10,241 bases of DNA, taken from contig PMJK01000031.1 in NCBI GenBank assembly GCA_003158505.1, positions 1 to 10,241 of the forward strand. The letters run 5' to 3'. The notes under the pieces were generated by a model, which searched no databases, was not told the origin of the DNA, and saw only the letters and a program-made list of their open reading frames with translations. The position numbers and the translations under genes were made by a program. Below are positions 1 to 6,307 of the stretch, in pieces; the first letter of the stretch is position 1; each line of letters starts with the position of its first letter. Source of the DNA: Holophagaceae bacterium (GTDB taxonomy: Bacteria > Acidobacteriota > Holophagae > Holophagales > Holophagaceae).

Positions 1-911
1 GTTTCGACGAGAAACCGCTCGTAGGGGCCCTTGGCTTGATCCCGGAGCCCGTCTAGATGGGGGAGCGGGTTGCCGCCTTCCTCCGCTGCAAGTGCCAGTT
101 CCATGGCCTGGACGGTCTCCGCCTGGAGCTTACCCATCCGTTTGGCCAAGGCCTTGGCCAGGTCGTCTTTGGCGGAGGTCCGCACGCTGGTTTGCAGCCG
201 GTGGGTCAGGTCGTCGAGGGCATCCAGGTCCTCCAGGGTTTGGATGGTTTCCTGGAACAACTCAAGGAGCAGCGGGCCGGGGGTGTCACCGGGTAGCTCA
301 GCCACGGCCCTGAGCAACAGCCTTGAGGTGAGGGGATCGGCACCGGACAGGACCTCCCAGAGTGCGGGGAGATCTTCCGCTTTGGCCACTACGGCCAGAC
401 CGCGGGCACCCTGGTGCGCCAACCGGGGATTCGCCTCACCTTCCAGAAGGCGCCCGAGGTAGAAGGAGAGGGGCTGCAGGGAGTCCACGCCCAACTCTCG
501 GCGAAGGATCAATTGCCGGTCAGGATCGGTTCGCAGGGTGGCCAGCTTTTGGAGCGCCTCCCTTGCGGATCGGAGCTCAAGGCGGCCCAGGGCGGCGCAG
601 CCTTCATCGAACACTCCGAGATCTGGTTCCTGCTGGAGGGCTTGGAGCAGCCATGGCACCCATTCCGGCCAGTCGAATTTCGCCGTGAGCCCGAGGATGA
701 GCCGCTTCAAAGCGAGAGGGGTGGAGGGTTTGACCAATCGAGCCCCAAGCTCGGGGAGGGCCAACTGGCGAAGCTGTTGAAGCAGCTGATAGAGCCTAAC
801 TTGGGAGGCGGCATCAGCCTCCAGATGGTTGCCCAGCCAGGCGCGGAGCTCGTCCAGCGGGGTCATGGGGATGTGTCGGAGTGGCGCGGCCATCCTGTTC
901 CCATCGGCCAT
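1..911 (-). CDS. HEAT-like helical protein of unknown function (partial, C-terminus off the left edge)
   Basis: Reading the minus strand from the ATG at 909-911, the frame stays open for 303 codons to the window edge, so the gene continues to the left. The protein is rich in Leu, Ala, Glu and Arg and seems built from repeated amphipathic helix pairs (for example around residues 100-125 and 165-215), with no signal peptide and no membrane segment. This resembles HEAT/armadillo-type scaffold repeats, but I cannot name a family or function. No catalytic motif is visible. The start is uncertain: in-frame ATGs lie at 911, 893 and 866, and only 893 has a purine-rich stretch (GGGAACAGG) directly before it, so the true N-terminus may be 6 or 15 residues shorter. 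The gene diverges from the 967 gene with about 55 bp between them. The coding call is firm because of the long open frame and typical codon use; the function is unknown. Confidence 0.8.
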   Translation of the reverse strand, partial: MADGNRMAAPLRHIPMTPLDELRAWLGNHLEADAASQVRLYQLLQQLRQLALPELGARLVKPSTPLALKRLILGLTAKFDWPEWVPWLLQALQQEPDLGVFDEGCAALGRLELRSAREALQKLATLRTDPDRQLILRRELGVDSLQPLSFYLGRLLEGEANPRLAHQGARGLAVVAKAEDLPALWEVLSGADPLTSRLLLRAVAELPGDTPGPLLLELFQETIQTLEDLDALDDLTHRLQTSVRTSAKDDLAKALAKRMGKLQAETVQAMELALAAEEGGNPLPHLDGLRDQAKGPYERFLVE

Positions 912-966
912 TTGTCCAATGGGGTCAAGAACCACGCTTTCCCACCGAAAGTGTTAGCGTTTTGCC

Positions 967-1650
967 ATGCGCGCCCTGGTTCCATCCCTCCTGGCTTTCA
1001 CCCTCCAGGCCCAGGCCCCCGCCTTCCTGGACCAGCTGCCACCGGTGGCTCGGGCGGAGGCCCTGGACATCATGAAACGAGCGGATTTCATGTTTGAGAC
1101 CCGAACTCAGCCCAAGCATGTCCGGCTCGCCACCATGGAGAAGCTCTTCGATCATCCAGTGCTGGGAGCGGCCATGTGGCGGTACTGCCAGTTCGTGCCC
1201 GCCTTCTATGCTTTCATCCATCCGGATGGCGCCTGGAGCATCGACGACACCCGCGGTCTGCGGGGTACCTTGCGCCTGATCTACCGGCGGCCCGGGCACC
1301 GGGTATATCTGGTCGAAGGCCGGGCTGAAAGAGGTCGACTGAAGGCCTACATTCCCACGGTCGGCGCGAAAATGCTCACATCGTACCAATACTGGGAAGG
1401 CAAGAACGGCTTCGAAAGCCACCTGCAGACCTGGACGGCCCTGGATTCCGCCATTCTCGGTGTCTTGGCACGTACCGCCCGCGGCTACATCAAGGGGCGT
1501 CAGGACGAGTTCATCGCCTACATCAACGGGAACGTGGCCACCTGCGGGGAGTTTGCTGAATTGAGCCCCCGCGATTTCCATGGCCCCCTCCAGCGGGACG
1601 GGGATCCGACGGCCCTGCGCGAGTTTGAAGCGCTCTTCACGGGGAAGTGA
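967..1650 (+). CDS. secreted protein of unknown function (227 aa)
   Basis: The first 17 or so residues (MRALVPSLLAFTLQAQA) form a short Sec-type signal peptide with a probable cleavage after AQA, so the product is likely periplasmic. The mature part is mixed alpha/beta with no membrane segment. A C-terminal stretch (about residues 150-205) contains a long helix followed by the sequence INGNVATCGEF. The general look is faintly like START/SRPBCC lipid-binding proteins, but this is weak and I do not assign a family. No clear Shine-Dalgarno precedes the ATG, so the transcript could be leaderless or the start misplaced; no better in-frame start exists near the signal peptide. The stop TGA overlaps the ATG of the next gene by one base (TGATG), which suggests translational coupling and a shared operon with the two membrane-protein genes behind it. 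Confidence 0.75.
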   Translation: MRALVPSLLAFTLQAQAPAFLDQLPPVARAEALDIMKRADFMFETRTQPKHVRLATMEKLFDHPVLGAAMWRYCQFVPAFYAFIHPDGAWSIDDTRGLRGTLRLIYRRPGHRVYLVEGRAERGRLKAYIPTVGAKMLTSYQYWEGKNGFESHLQTWTALDSAILGVLARTARGYIKGRQDEFIAYINGNVATCGEFAELSPRDFHGPLQRDGDPTALREFEALFTGK

Positions 1651-2333
1651 TGCGCTTTCCGTTTGCCGCGTCCTTCCGGGCCCTGACCCGGCCCGGCACT
1701 GCCTTCGCTCCGCCTCCGCCCCGCCTTGGTAGAGCCGTCCGTGACATGGCCTTGGTATGGATGCCCCTGGCCCTGGCGAACACGGCGTGGACCGTGTGGC
1801 GGGCGATTCGCACCTATGAAGTCCTGAGGAGGGGTGGCAACCCGTCCGGCATCCTGGAGCGGCTCGGAGTGGATCCTGCGGATGTCCACGATCTGATCGG
1901 CACGCTGCCCGCACCTCCTGGCTTCGGGCGGATCTGGCCTTGGCTGCTGCTGGTGGTGCCGCTGGGCGTGCTCGGAACCTGGCTCCATCATGCCGTCTGG
2001 GATCACCTCAGTCTCTGGTTACTGGGAGGGCTCAAGGAGCGACGGGGCTTCCGGACGAGCCTTCTGGCCGAGGCGGAGGCCCTGCGCATCGCCGCAGTGG
2101 GGACCTTTTTGGGGTTTCTGGGCTACCTGCCGGTTCTCGGGGTCGTGTTGGCCTTGCCTCTGTTGCTGCTGGATGCCTATCTGTGGCTCTTTCGCGGGTT
2201 CGCGTTGGCCGCCCGACACGGGTGCGAGCTCTGGCGGGGCATCGCGGCCACGGTGGTGCATGCGATGCTGCTGGGATGTTTTGCCCTGGTGCTGCTCACG
2301 CTGATGCTGTTCATGGTCCGGTTGGCGGCATGA
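1650..2333 (+). CDS. Yip1-like polytopic membrane protein (227 aa)
   Basis: After a proline-rich N-terminus (residues 15-25, with four consecutive prolines), hydrophobic segments appear at about 33-50, 92-122 (probably one long or two short spans), 133-180 (two spans) and 198-226, giving roughly five or six membrane helices. The block from about 133 to 210, a helix, a GYLPVLG turn, a Leu-rich span and an aromatic stretch, resembles the Yip1 domain family of bacterial inner-membrane proteins. The role of bacterial Yip1 proteins is poorly known. I chose the ATG at 1650 over the GTG one codon upstream because GGGGAA at 1641-1646 is well placed. It overlaps its neighbours at both ends (TGATG before, ATGA after), so the three genes are almost certainly co-translated. 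The family assignment is moderate; the membrane-protein call is strong. Confidence 0.75.
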   Translation: MRFPFAASFRALTRPGTAFAPPPPRLGRAVRDMALVWMPLALANTAWTVWRAIRTYEVLRRGGNPSGILERLGVDPADVHDLIGTLPAPPGFGRIWPWLLLVVPLGVLGTWLHHAVWDHLSLWLLGGLKERRGFRTSLLAEAEALRIAAVGTFLGFLGYLPVLGVVLALPLLLLDAYLWLFRGFALAARHGCELWRGIAATVVHAMLLGCFALVLLTLMLFMVRLAA

Positions 2334-2704
2334 GGCGGGTTCCCTGGGTCGCGCTGAGCATTCTGCTGGCTGGATTCGTCAGTTGGTTGGCCACGTTCCT
2401 CCAACCAGTGTCGAATCTGCTTCCGGGCTGCCCCTTCAAGCGTCTGACTGGTTTCGCCTGTGCAACCTGTGGCATGACCCGCTGCGTGATGGCCCTGGGC
2501 CGGTGGGATTGGCGGGAGGCCTTTCATTGGCACCCGGCCTTGACGGCTGCGGCGGCGCTGCTCCCGGCCTTGGCGCTGTGGGATCTTCGCCGGGCCTGGC
2601 GGCGCGACCCCTACCCTCGACTGCCGGACTCAAAGGCCGCCCGGGTGGCCATCTGGCTGATCCTGCTCGGGGTCTGGGCCATGCAGGTGGCGCGGGGGAT
2701 CTAG
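2330..2704 (+). CDS. DUF2752 family membrane protein (124 aa)
   Basis: This small protein has an N-terminal membrane helix (about residues 7-24). It is followed by the DUF2752 hallmark: CPF at 34-36, then FACATCGMTR at 42-51, a further Cys at 52, and an aromatic F-x-W-H-P at 65-69. Further hydrophobic segments lie at about 70-85 and 105-120. DUF2752 proteins are short inner-membrane proteins with conserved cysteines and no established function. The ATG at 2330 overlaps the stop of the Yip1-like gene in a 4-base ATGA, and the CPF/CGMTR block sits at the usual distance from it, so the long upstream extension of this frame (to about 1940) is not coding. As last gene of the 967-2704 trio it probably works with the exported and Yip1-like proteins in the cell envelope; that is an inference from context only. 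Confidence 0.85.
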   Translation: MRRVPWVALSILLAGFVSWLATFLQPVSNLLPGCPFKRLTGFACATCGMTRCVMALGRWDWREAFHWHPALTAAAALLPALALWDLRRAWRRDPYPRLPDSKAARVAIWLILLGVWAMQVARGI

Positions 2705-2767
2705 GGCCTGGTTTGCATCCGGCCGCCCTTCGGTCATGCTTTGGACACGCATCACCGGAGTCCTGCC

Positions 2768-3124
2768 ATGTTCCAGCAAATCCTGGATCAGCTCATTGAA
2801 CGAGTGCCCGAGGCACTGGCTGCGAGCTTCAACGACGGGGACGGAGACCCCATTTGTACCCGCACCATCCAGGTGTCCAATGAGGGTCTCCAACTGCTGG
2901 GTGCTTACCAGCACGTGGTGAAGCGACACCTCCGCCAGGCCGTGGAGGAATTCGACCGTGGCGAGATCAAGCAGGTAGCCTTTGCGACGGATCTGCACTG
3001 GATCCTGATGGTGGGAGCCAAGGAACAATGCACCCTGGTGTTGGTGATGCAGCGGGAAGGCCTTCTGGGCCGGGCCCGCTTCCACATGGAGCGGACCATC
3101 GAGGCCCTGAACCAGGAATTATAG
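2768..3124 (+). CDS. Roadblock/LC7-like small protein (118 aa)
   Basis: The product is a small soluble alpha/beta protein without signal peptide or membrane segment. Its order is an N-terminal helix (MFQQILDQLIERVPEAL), a variable loop, a long charged helix (about residues 45-65), a beta region (VAFATDLHWILMVGA and CTLVLVMQREGLLG) and a C-terminal helix (ARFHMERTIEALNQEL). This arrangement resembles Roadblock/LC7 domains (about 110-120 residues), which in bacteria act as regulators of small GTPases such as MglA. No GTPase gene is next to it here, so the partner is unknown. I chose the ATG at 2768 because GGAG at 2757-2760 lies 7 bases upstream; a TTG start 9 codons earlier has no such support. 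Its stop codon TAG is also the first base triplet of the inverted-repeat element that follows. The coding call is good; the family call is tentative. Confidence 0.7.
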   Translation: MFQQILDQLIERVPEALAASFNDGDGDPICTRTIQVSNEGLQLLGAYQHVVKRHLRQAVEEFDRGEIKQVAFATDLHWILMVGAKEQCTLVLVMQREGLLGRARFHMERTIEALNQEL

Positions 3125-3394
3125 GAGTGCGTCCAGGCCATCGATAGGGGCTGCGTTGACGGCAAAGGGTTTCCAGGCAAGGAAGGGGGCGCAGGGCGGT
3201 GCAGGTACACCGTTCAAGCCCGCTGACGCAGCATGGGAGGCCTTTGCCATCAACCCTTCGGGCTGGGGCGGCAGCCTTCGGGATGCTGCGTCAAGCTCCT
3301 CGTCCTTGGAACCACCAAGGCCTTCGTCGCTTTCCTTGCCTCCCTCGGCTGGCACCCCAGCGCAGCCCCCACCCATGACCTGGACACACTCCTA
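3122..3394. mobile_element. MITE-like fold-back element with 34-bp terminal inverted repeats
   Basis: The stretch at 3122-3155 is an inverted repeat of 3361-3394, with about 29 of 34 positions matching; both ends begin TAGGAGTG read inward. In the same pairing register, 3175-3184 pairs perfectly with 3332-3341 (AGGCAAGGAA/TTCCTTGCCT). One base out of register, 3224-3234 pairs with 3283-3293 (TGACGCAGCAT/ATGCTGCGTCA). A separate small hairpin is at 3304-3320 (CCTTGG/CCAAGG). The whole 273 bp therefore folds as one imperfect palindrome. The outermost TA on both sides could be a TA target duplication, as made by IS630/Tc1-mariner-type transposases. The element fills the gap between two genes: its left end supplies the TAG stop of the 2768 gene and its right end abuts the nupC ribosome binding site. 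It encodes no transposase. A non-mobile structured RNA is the alternative. Confidence 0.6.
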
Positions 3395-3406
3395 GGGGAG
3401 TCCTCG

Positions 3407-4780
3407 ATGGAACGGTTCATCGGCCTGGCCGGCATCTTGGCCTTCATGGCCATTGCCTACCTGCTTTCGCACCAGCGAAGCGCCATCCACTGGAAAACCA
3501 TCGCCTGGGGTCTCGCACTCCAGTGGATCTTCGCCCTGGTCGTACTGAAGGGAACAGTCATCTCGGGACTCCTTTCCTTCCTGCCCTTTCCGAAGGGGGG
3601 AGGCTGGGTGGTTCTCGCGCTGATGTTCACCCCCATGCTGCTAAGACGCTTTGCTTCCTTTGAGAACAAGTCCCTCAACTGGGGCGTCTTCGGGATCGTG
3701 GTCGTCGGCTTGTTAAGGGGAGATCTGGTCGGGTCCTCCTTTGACAAAATGCGTATCGTGGTCGAACACCTCATGGCCTATGCGCACGCGGGCGCCAGTT
3801 TCGTCTTCGGATCCCTTTCCGATGGCTCCGGGGGGCAGGTGGGCATGGTGTTCGCCTTCGCCGTGCTGCCCACCATCATCTTCGTGGCATCGATCTTCGC
3901 GGTACTCTACTACGTGGGTGTCATGCAGTGGGTGGTCCGTGCCGCTGCCCGGGCCATGGGCCGGTTCCTGAAGATTTCTGGCGCTGAGAGCGTCAGCGTG
4001 GCCGCCAGCATCCTCATGGGCCAGACCGAGGCCCCACTCACCATCCGGCCCTTCCTGGCCCGCATGACCCGCAGCGAACTCATGCTGATCATGACGGCTG
4101 GCATGGCTCACGTTTCCGGGAGCATCATGGTGGCCTACGTTCAGGTCGCGCACGTGGACATCGTGCATCTGCTCACAGCCGTCATCATGACGGCCCCGGG
4201 CGCGGTGATGATGGCCAAGCTGCTGGAGCCTGAGACGGAAAGCCCGGAGACAGCTGGCGAGGTCCAGGTGGACATCCCCAGCCATGATGCAAATGTGCTG
4301 GATGCTGCGGCTCGTGGTGCCTTCGAGGGCGGCCAGCTGGCCTTCAACGTGGCGGTCATGCTCATCGCCTTTATCGCCCTCATCTATCTGCTCAACGGGG
4401 TGATGAAGGCCATCCACCCGGGCTTCAGCCTGGAGCTGATTCTCGGCTGGGCATTCAAGATCCCAGCCTTCCTCATGGGCGTTCCGTGGGGCGAGGCGGG
4501 CCAGGTGGGTGGTTTGCTGGGCAAGCGCATGGTGGTGAATGAATTTGTGGCTTTCCTGGACCTGGGGAGGATGACGGCGCTTTCCGCCAAGGCCAAGCTC
4601 ATCGCCACCTTCGCCCTCTGCGGGTTCGCCAATTTCAGCAGCATTGCCATTCAGGTGGGCGGTATCGGCGCTCTCGTGCCTGAGCGCCGCGGCGACCTGG
4701 CACGGTTGGGACTGAGGGCCATGCTGGCGGGTACCTTGGCGAATTTCCTGAGCGCATGCATTGCCGGCATTCTGACCTAA
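3407..4780 (+). CDS. nupC: NupC/CNT-family concentrative nucleoside transporter (457 aa)
   Basis: This inner-membrane protein imports nucleosides by ion (H+ or Na+) symport. Family signatures are clear: GQTEAP at residues 205-210, the NEFVAF segment around 378-383 preceded by PWGEAGQVGGLLGKRM, and CGFANFSSIAIQVGGIGAL at 405-423. Residues matching the nucleoside- and ion-binding sites known from Vibrio cholerae CNT are kept (Q206, T207, E208, E379, N409, S412). Hydrophobic segments run along the whole length. At 457 residues it is somewhat longer than the usual 400-425; the extra length is mainly a charged loop around residues 272-300, which is common in this subgroup. The ATG at 3407 has GGGGAG at 3395-3400, 6 bases upstream, and begins the typical first membrane helix. 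An upstream in-frame start at 3233 would run through the fold-back element and is rejected. Which nucleosides it carries cannot be told from sequence. Confidence 0.93.
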   Translation: MERFIGLAGILAFMAIAYLLSHQRSAIHWKTIAWGLALQWIFALVVLKGTVISGLLSFLPFPKGGGWVVLALMFTPMLLRRFASFENKSLNWGVFGIVVVGLLRGDLVGSSFDKMRIVVEHLMAYAHAGASFVFGSLSDGSGGQVGMVFAFAVLPTIIFVASIFAVLYYVGVMQWVVRAAARAMGRFLKISGAESVSVAASILMGQTEAPLTIRPFLARMTRSELMLIMTAGMAHVSGSIMVAYVQVAHVDIVHLLTAVIMTAPGAVMMAKLLEPETESPETAGEVQVDIPSHDANVLDAAARGAFEGGQLAFNVAVMLIAFIALIYLLNGVMKAIHPGFSLELILGWAFKIPAFLMGVPWGEAGQVGGLLGKRMVVNEFVAFLDLGRMTALSAKAKLIATFALCGFANFSSIAIQVGGIGALVPERRGDLARLGLRAMLAGTLANFLSACIAGILT

Positions 4781-4788
4781 TAGGAAAA

Positions 4789-4794
4789 TATACT
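4789..4794 (+). promoter_or_regulatory. possible -10 element (TATACT) for the 4856 gene
   Basis: A short AT-rich patch just after the nupC stop contains TATACT, five of six bases of the sigma-70 -10 consensus. It would start transcription near 4800 and leave a leader of about 55 bases before the ATG at 4856. I see no convincing -35 hexamer at 16-18 bases upstream, so this is tentative. Confidence 0.3.
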
Positions 4795-4855
4795 TGTCAT
4801 TACAGCCTCTAGTGGTTGGGTCTCCATGCCGATGAGAGATTCTATGGAGGCACAC

Positions 4856-5356
4856 ATGGCTTGGTATCGCTCTGCAGGTTTGACTCTCGCCCTCTCCGCG
4901 GGAGCCCTCGCTGCTGGGGACTATGATGCGCTCATGGGGGCGGTGAAGAAGTCTTGGCCGAACTGTCAGACCATAGCGGTGGTATGTGACTCCACCGGAA
5001 GCAAGGCTGCCCTGGCTGCGCTCACGGGCGCCGCAAGTGGCATGAAGCTGATGGTAATAGATGTAAAGGGCCCCCAGGACATGGGCAAGGCCATTGGCAC
5101 ATTGTCCGGGCGAAAACCGGACGCCATGATCCTCCTGGCAGGGGACCATGTGGCCGGGGATGGATCCACTGCCGCCACCTTCCTGATCCAGCGCATGGCT
5201 GCCATCAAGGTTCCGACCGCCACCACCACGGAGGCGGGCGTCAAACAGGGCGCGGCTTTGGGGATTGGGCCCGGCACCGGCGGCAGACTCATGTCGAACG
5301 CCAAGGTGGCTGCCGTGGCTGGCGTAGCGGTGCCCGCTGGAGCCGTGGCACTCTGA
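4856..5356 (+). CDS. small exported protein, single-lobe ABC_sub_bind-like (166 aa)
   Basis: A signal peptide covers about residues 1-20 (hydrophobic core followed by AGALAA), so the protein is probably periplasmic. The mature part alternates beta strands and helices like a Rossmann-type lobe: TIAVVCDSTGSKAAL, then MKLMVIDVKGPQDMGKAIGTL, then PDAMILLAGDHV and IKVPTATTTEAGVKQGAALGIG. This order matches the second half of ABC_sub_bind-type periplasmic substrate-binding proteins, where a strand, a helix carrying the SP/QD-type step, a DA-[IM]-x-[LV] strand and a final VKxGALxxxG strand occur. The usual protein is about 300-330 residues, so this is roughly half-length. No permease or ATPase gene is adjacent, so transport is not implied. 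The ATG at 4856 follows GGAGG at 4846-4850 by 5 bases and begins the signal peptide; an in-frame ATG at 4826 is unlikely. It converges with pssA, 21 bp apart. Confidence 0.8.
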   Translation: MAWYRSAGLTLALSAGALAAGDYDALMGAVKKSWPNCQTIAVVCDSTGSKAALAALTGAASGMKLMVIDVKGPQDMGKAIGTLSGRKPDAMILLAGDHVAGDGSTAATFLIQRMAAIKVPTATTTEAGVKQGAALGIGPGTGGRLMSNAKVAAVAGVAVPAGAVAL

Positions 5357-5377
5357 GGTGTCACAGCACAGTCTGCG

Positions 5378-6229
5378 CTAGTGAGTGGTTTGGTGATTGG
5401 TTCCCAGATCCGACCGACCCTCATGGGGAGGCTCGACACCGCGCCAACCCGCCTTCCAGGCGAGATTCATGGCGAATGCAAGGGCCACATAGAGGGCGCA
5501 GAACCCCACCAGGAAGGTCTGTTGGAAGAGGATTATCAGGGCGAAGAGCACCACGATCATGAGGCTGGTGACCATGGCGGTTCGGGGATTGGTGGTGCGT
5601 TTCTTGAAACTCGGGAATCGAATGGTCGAAACCATCAGCAGACCGACGAGGAACAGCTCTGCGGCAAACCAGTAGGCATGGGCTGCGGTGGCAGGCGGAG
5701 TTGGATGCCAGATGATCACAGATGCCACGCAGGCAGCACCGGCAGGGATCGGAAGTCCCATGAAATAGCGGGAGTCCACCGAGCCCACCTGCACATTGAA
5801 CCGGGCCAGGCGAAGAGCCCCACAGGCAATGAAAACGAAGCATGCCGCCCAGCCTGCGGCCCGCAGGTGGGAGTCCTGGATGCCCAACTGGAAGAATCCG
5901 TAGCGGTAGGCCAGGATGGCTGGCGCCATGCCGAAGCTGACCACGTCCGCCAGACTGTCTAGCTGTACGCCGAATTCCGTTGCGGTGTTGGTGGCCCGGG
6001 CCACGCGGCCATCCAGACCGTCGAAAATCCCCGCCAGCACGAGTAGTCCGGCGGCCCACAAGAAATAGCGCTCAGGGGTGGCGCCTGCGGCATTGATGGA
6101 CATGACCACGCTGGAGAAGCCGCAGAATACCGAAGCCATGGTGATGCTGGAGGGCAGGACGAACATGGACCGGCGCACCACACGCTTCCGCCGGGCGCGG
6201 CGTTCCTCGGGACTCAGGCGGGGTCGCAT
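5378..6229 (-). CDS. pssA: CDP-diacylglycerol--serine O-phosphatidyltransferase (phosphatidylserine synthase, 283 aa)
   Basis: This integral membrane enzyme transfers phosphatidyl from CDP-diacylglycerol to L-serine, giving phosphatidylserine and CMP, the first step towards phosphatidylethanolamine. The CDP-alcohol phosphotransferase signature is complete: D70-x2-D73-G74-x2-A77-R78-x8-G87-x3-D91-x3-D95. Features separating PssA from other members are also present: LPSSITMASVFCGF near the N-terminus, ALRLARFN at 138-145 and FMGLPIPAGA. About seven hydrophobic segments follow a basic N-terminus (residues 3-20, rich in Arg). The length is above the 177 residues of the Bacillus enzyme but normal for many Gram-negative lineages. 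No strong Shine-Dalgarno precedes the ATG at 6229. No phosphatidylserine decarboxylase gene, a frequent neighbour, is within the window. It is divergent from mnmG and convergent with the 4856 gene, so it is probably transcribed alone here. Confidence 0.93.
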   Translation of the reverse strand: MRPRLSPEERRARRKRVVRRSMFVLPSSITMASVFCGFSSVVMSINAAGATPERYFLWAAGLLVLAGIFDGLDGRVARATNTATEFGVQLDSLADVVSFGMAPAILAYRYGFFQLGIQDSHLRAAGWAACFVFIACGALRLARFNVQVGSVDSRYFMGLPIPAGAACVASVIIWHPTPPATAAHAYWFAAELFLVGLLMVSTIRFPSFKKRTTNPRTAMVTSLMIVVLFALIILFQQTFLVGFCALYVALAFAMNLAWKAGWRGVEPPHEGRSDLGTNHQTTH

Positions 6230-6258
6230 GAGGACAGTTTCTCATATCCTGGGTCGCT

Positions 6259-6270
6259 GGGGGTGCCCCC
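6259..6270. repeat. short GC palindrome (GGGGG-TG-CCCCC)
   Basis: A five-base-pair G/C stem with a 2-base spacer sits 30 bp upstream of the pssA start, between two copies of TATCCTGG (6245-6252 and 6282-6289). It lies in the divergent pssA/mnmG control region and could affect transcription or leader structure of either gene. Function unknown. Confidence 0.4.
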
Positions 6271-6307
6271 TCGCCCAAGGGTATCCTGGCTGAGTCGGGA
6301 GGACAGG

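Noticed and set aside
414..1097. A 227-codon open frame on the plus strand
   Set aside because: It is antisense to the minus-strand HEAT-like gene and has low-complexity Pro/Gly-rich ends; the minus-strand frame is longer and better behaved.
925..1914. A 329-codon open frame on the minus strand
   Set aside because: It overlaps the 967 and 1650 genes in antisense. Those have a signal peptide, membrane helices and overlapping start-stop signals, so the plus-strand reading is better.
3119..3376. Small minus-strand frame (85 codons) within the fold-back element
   Set aside because: The sequence is repeat-like and palindromic, with no ribosome binding site or recognisable domain; openness on both strands follows from the GC-rich structure.
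3233..3406. N-terminal extension of the nupC reading frame by 58 codons
   Set aside because: The extension is entirely within the fold-back element. The ATG at 3407 has a well-placed ribosome binding site and begins the first membrane helix.
3713..5149. A 478-codon open frame on the minus strand
   Set aside because: It lies antisense to nupC and the 4856 gene, which have strong family signatures. Its composition (His, Gly and Gln rich) is what the reverse of GC-rich coding sequence gives.
5381..5962. A 193-codon open frame on the plus strand
   Set aside because: It is antisense to pssA, whose catalytic motif is complete on the minus strand.
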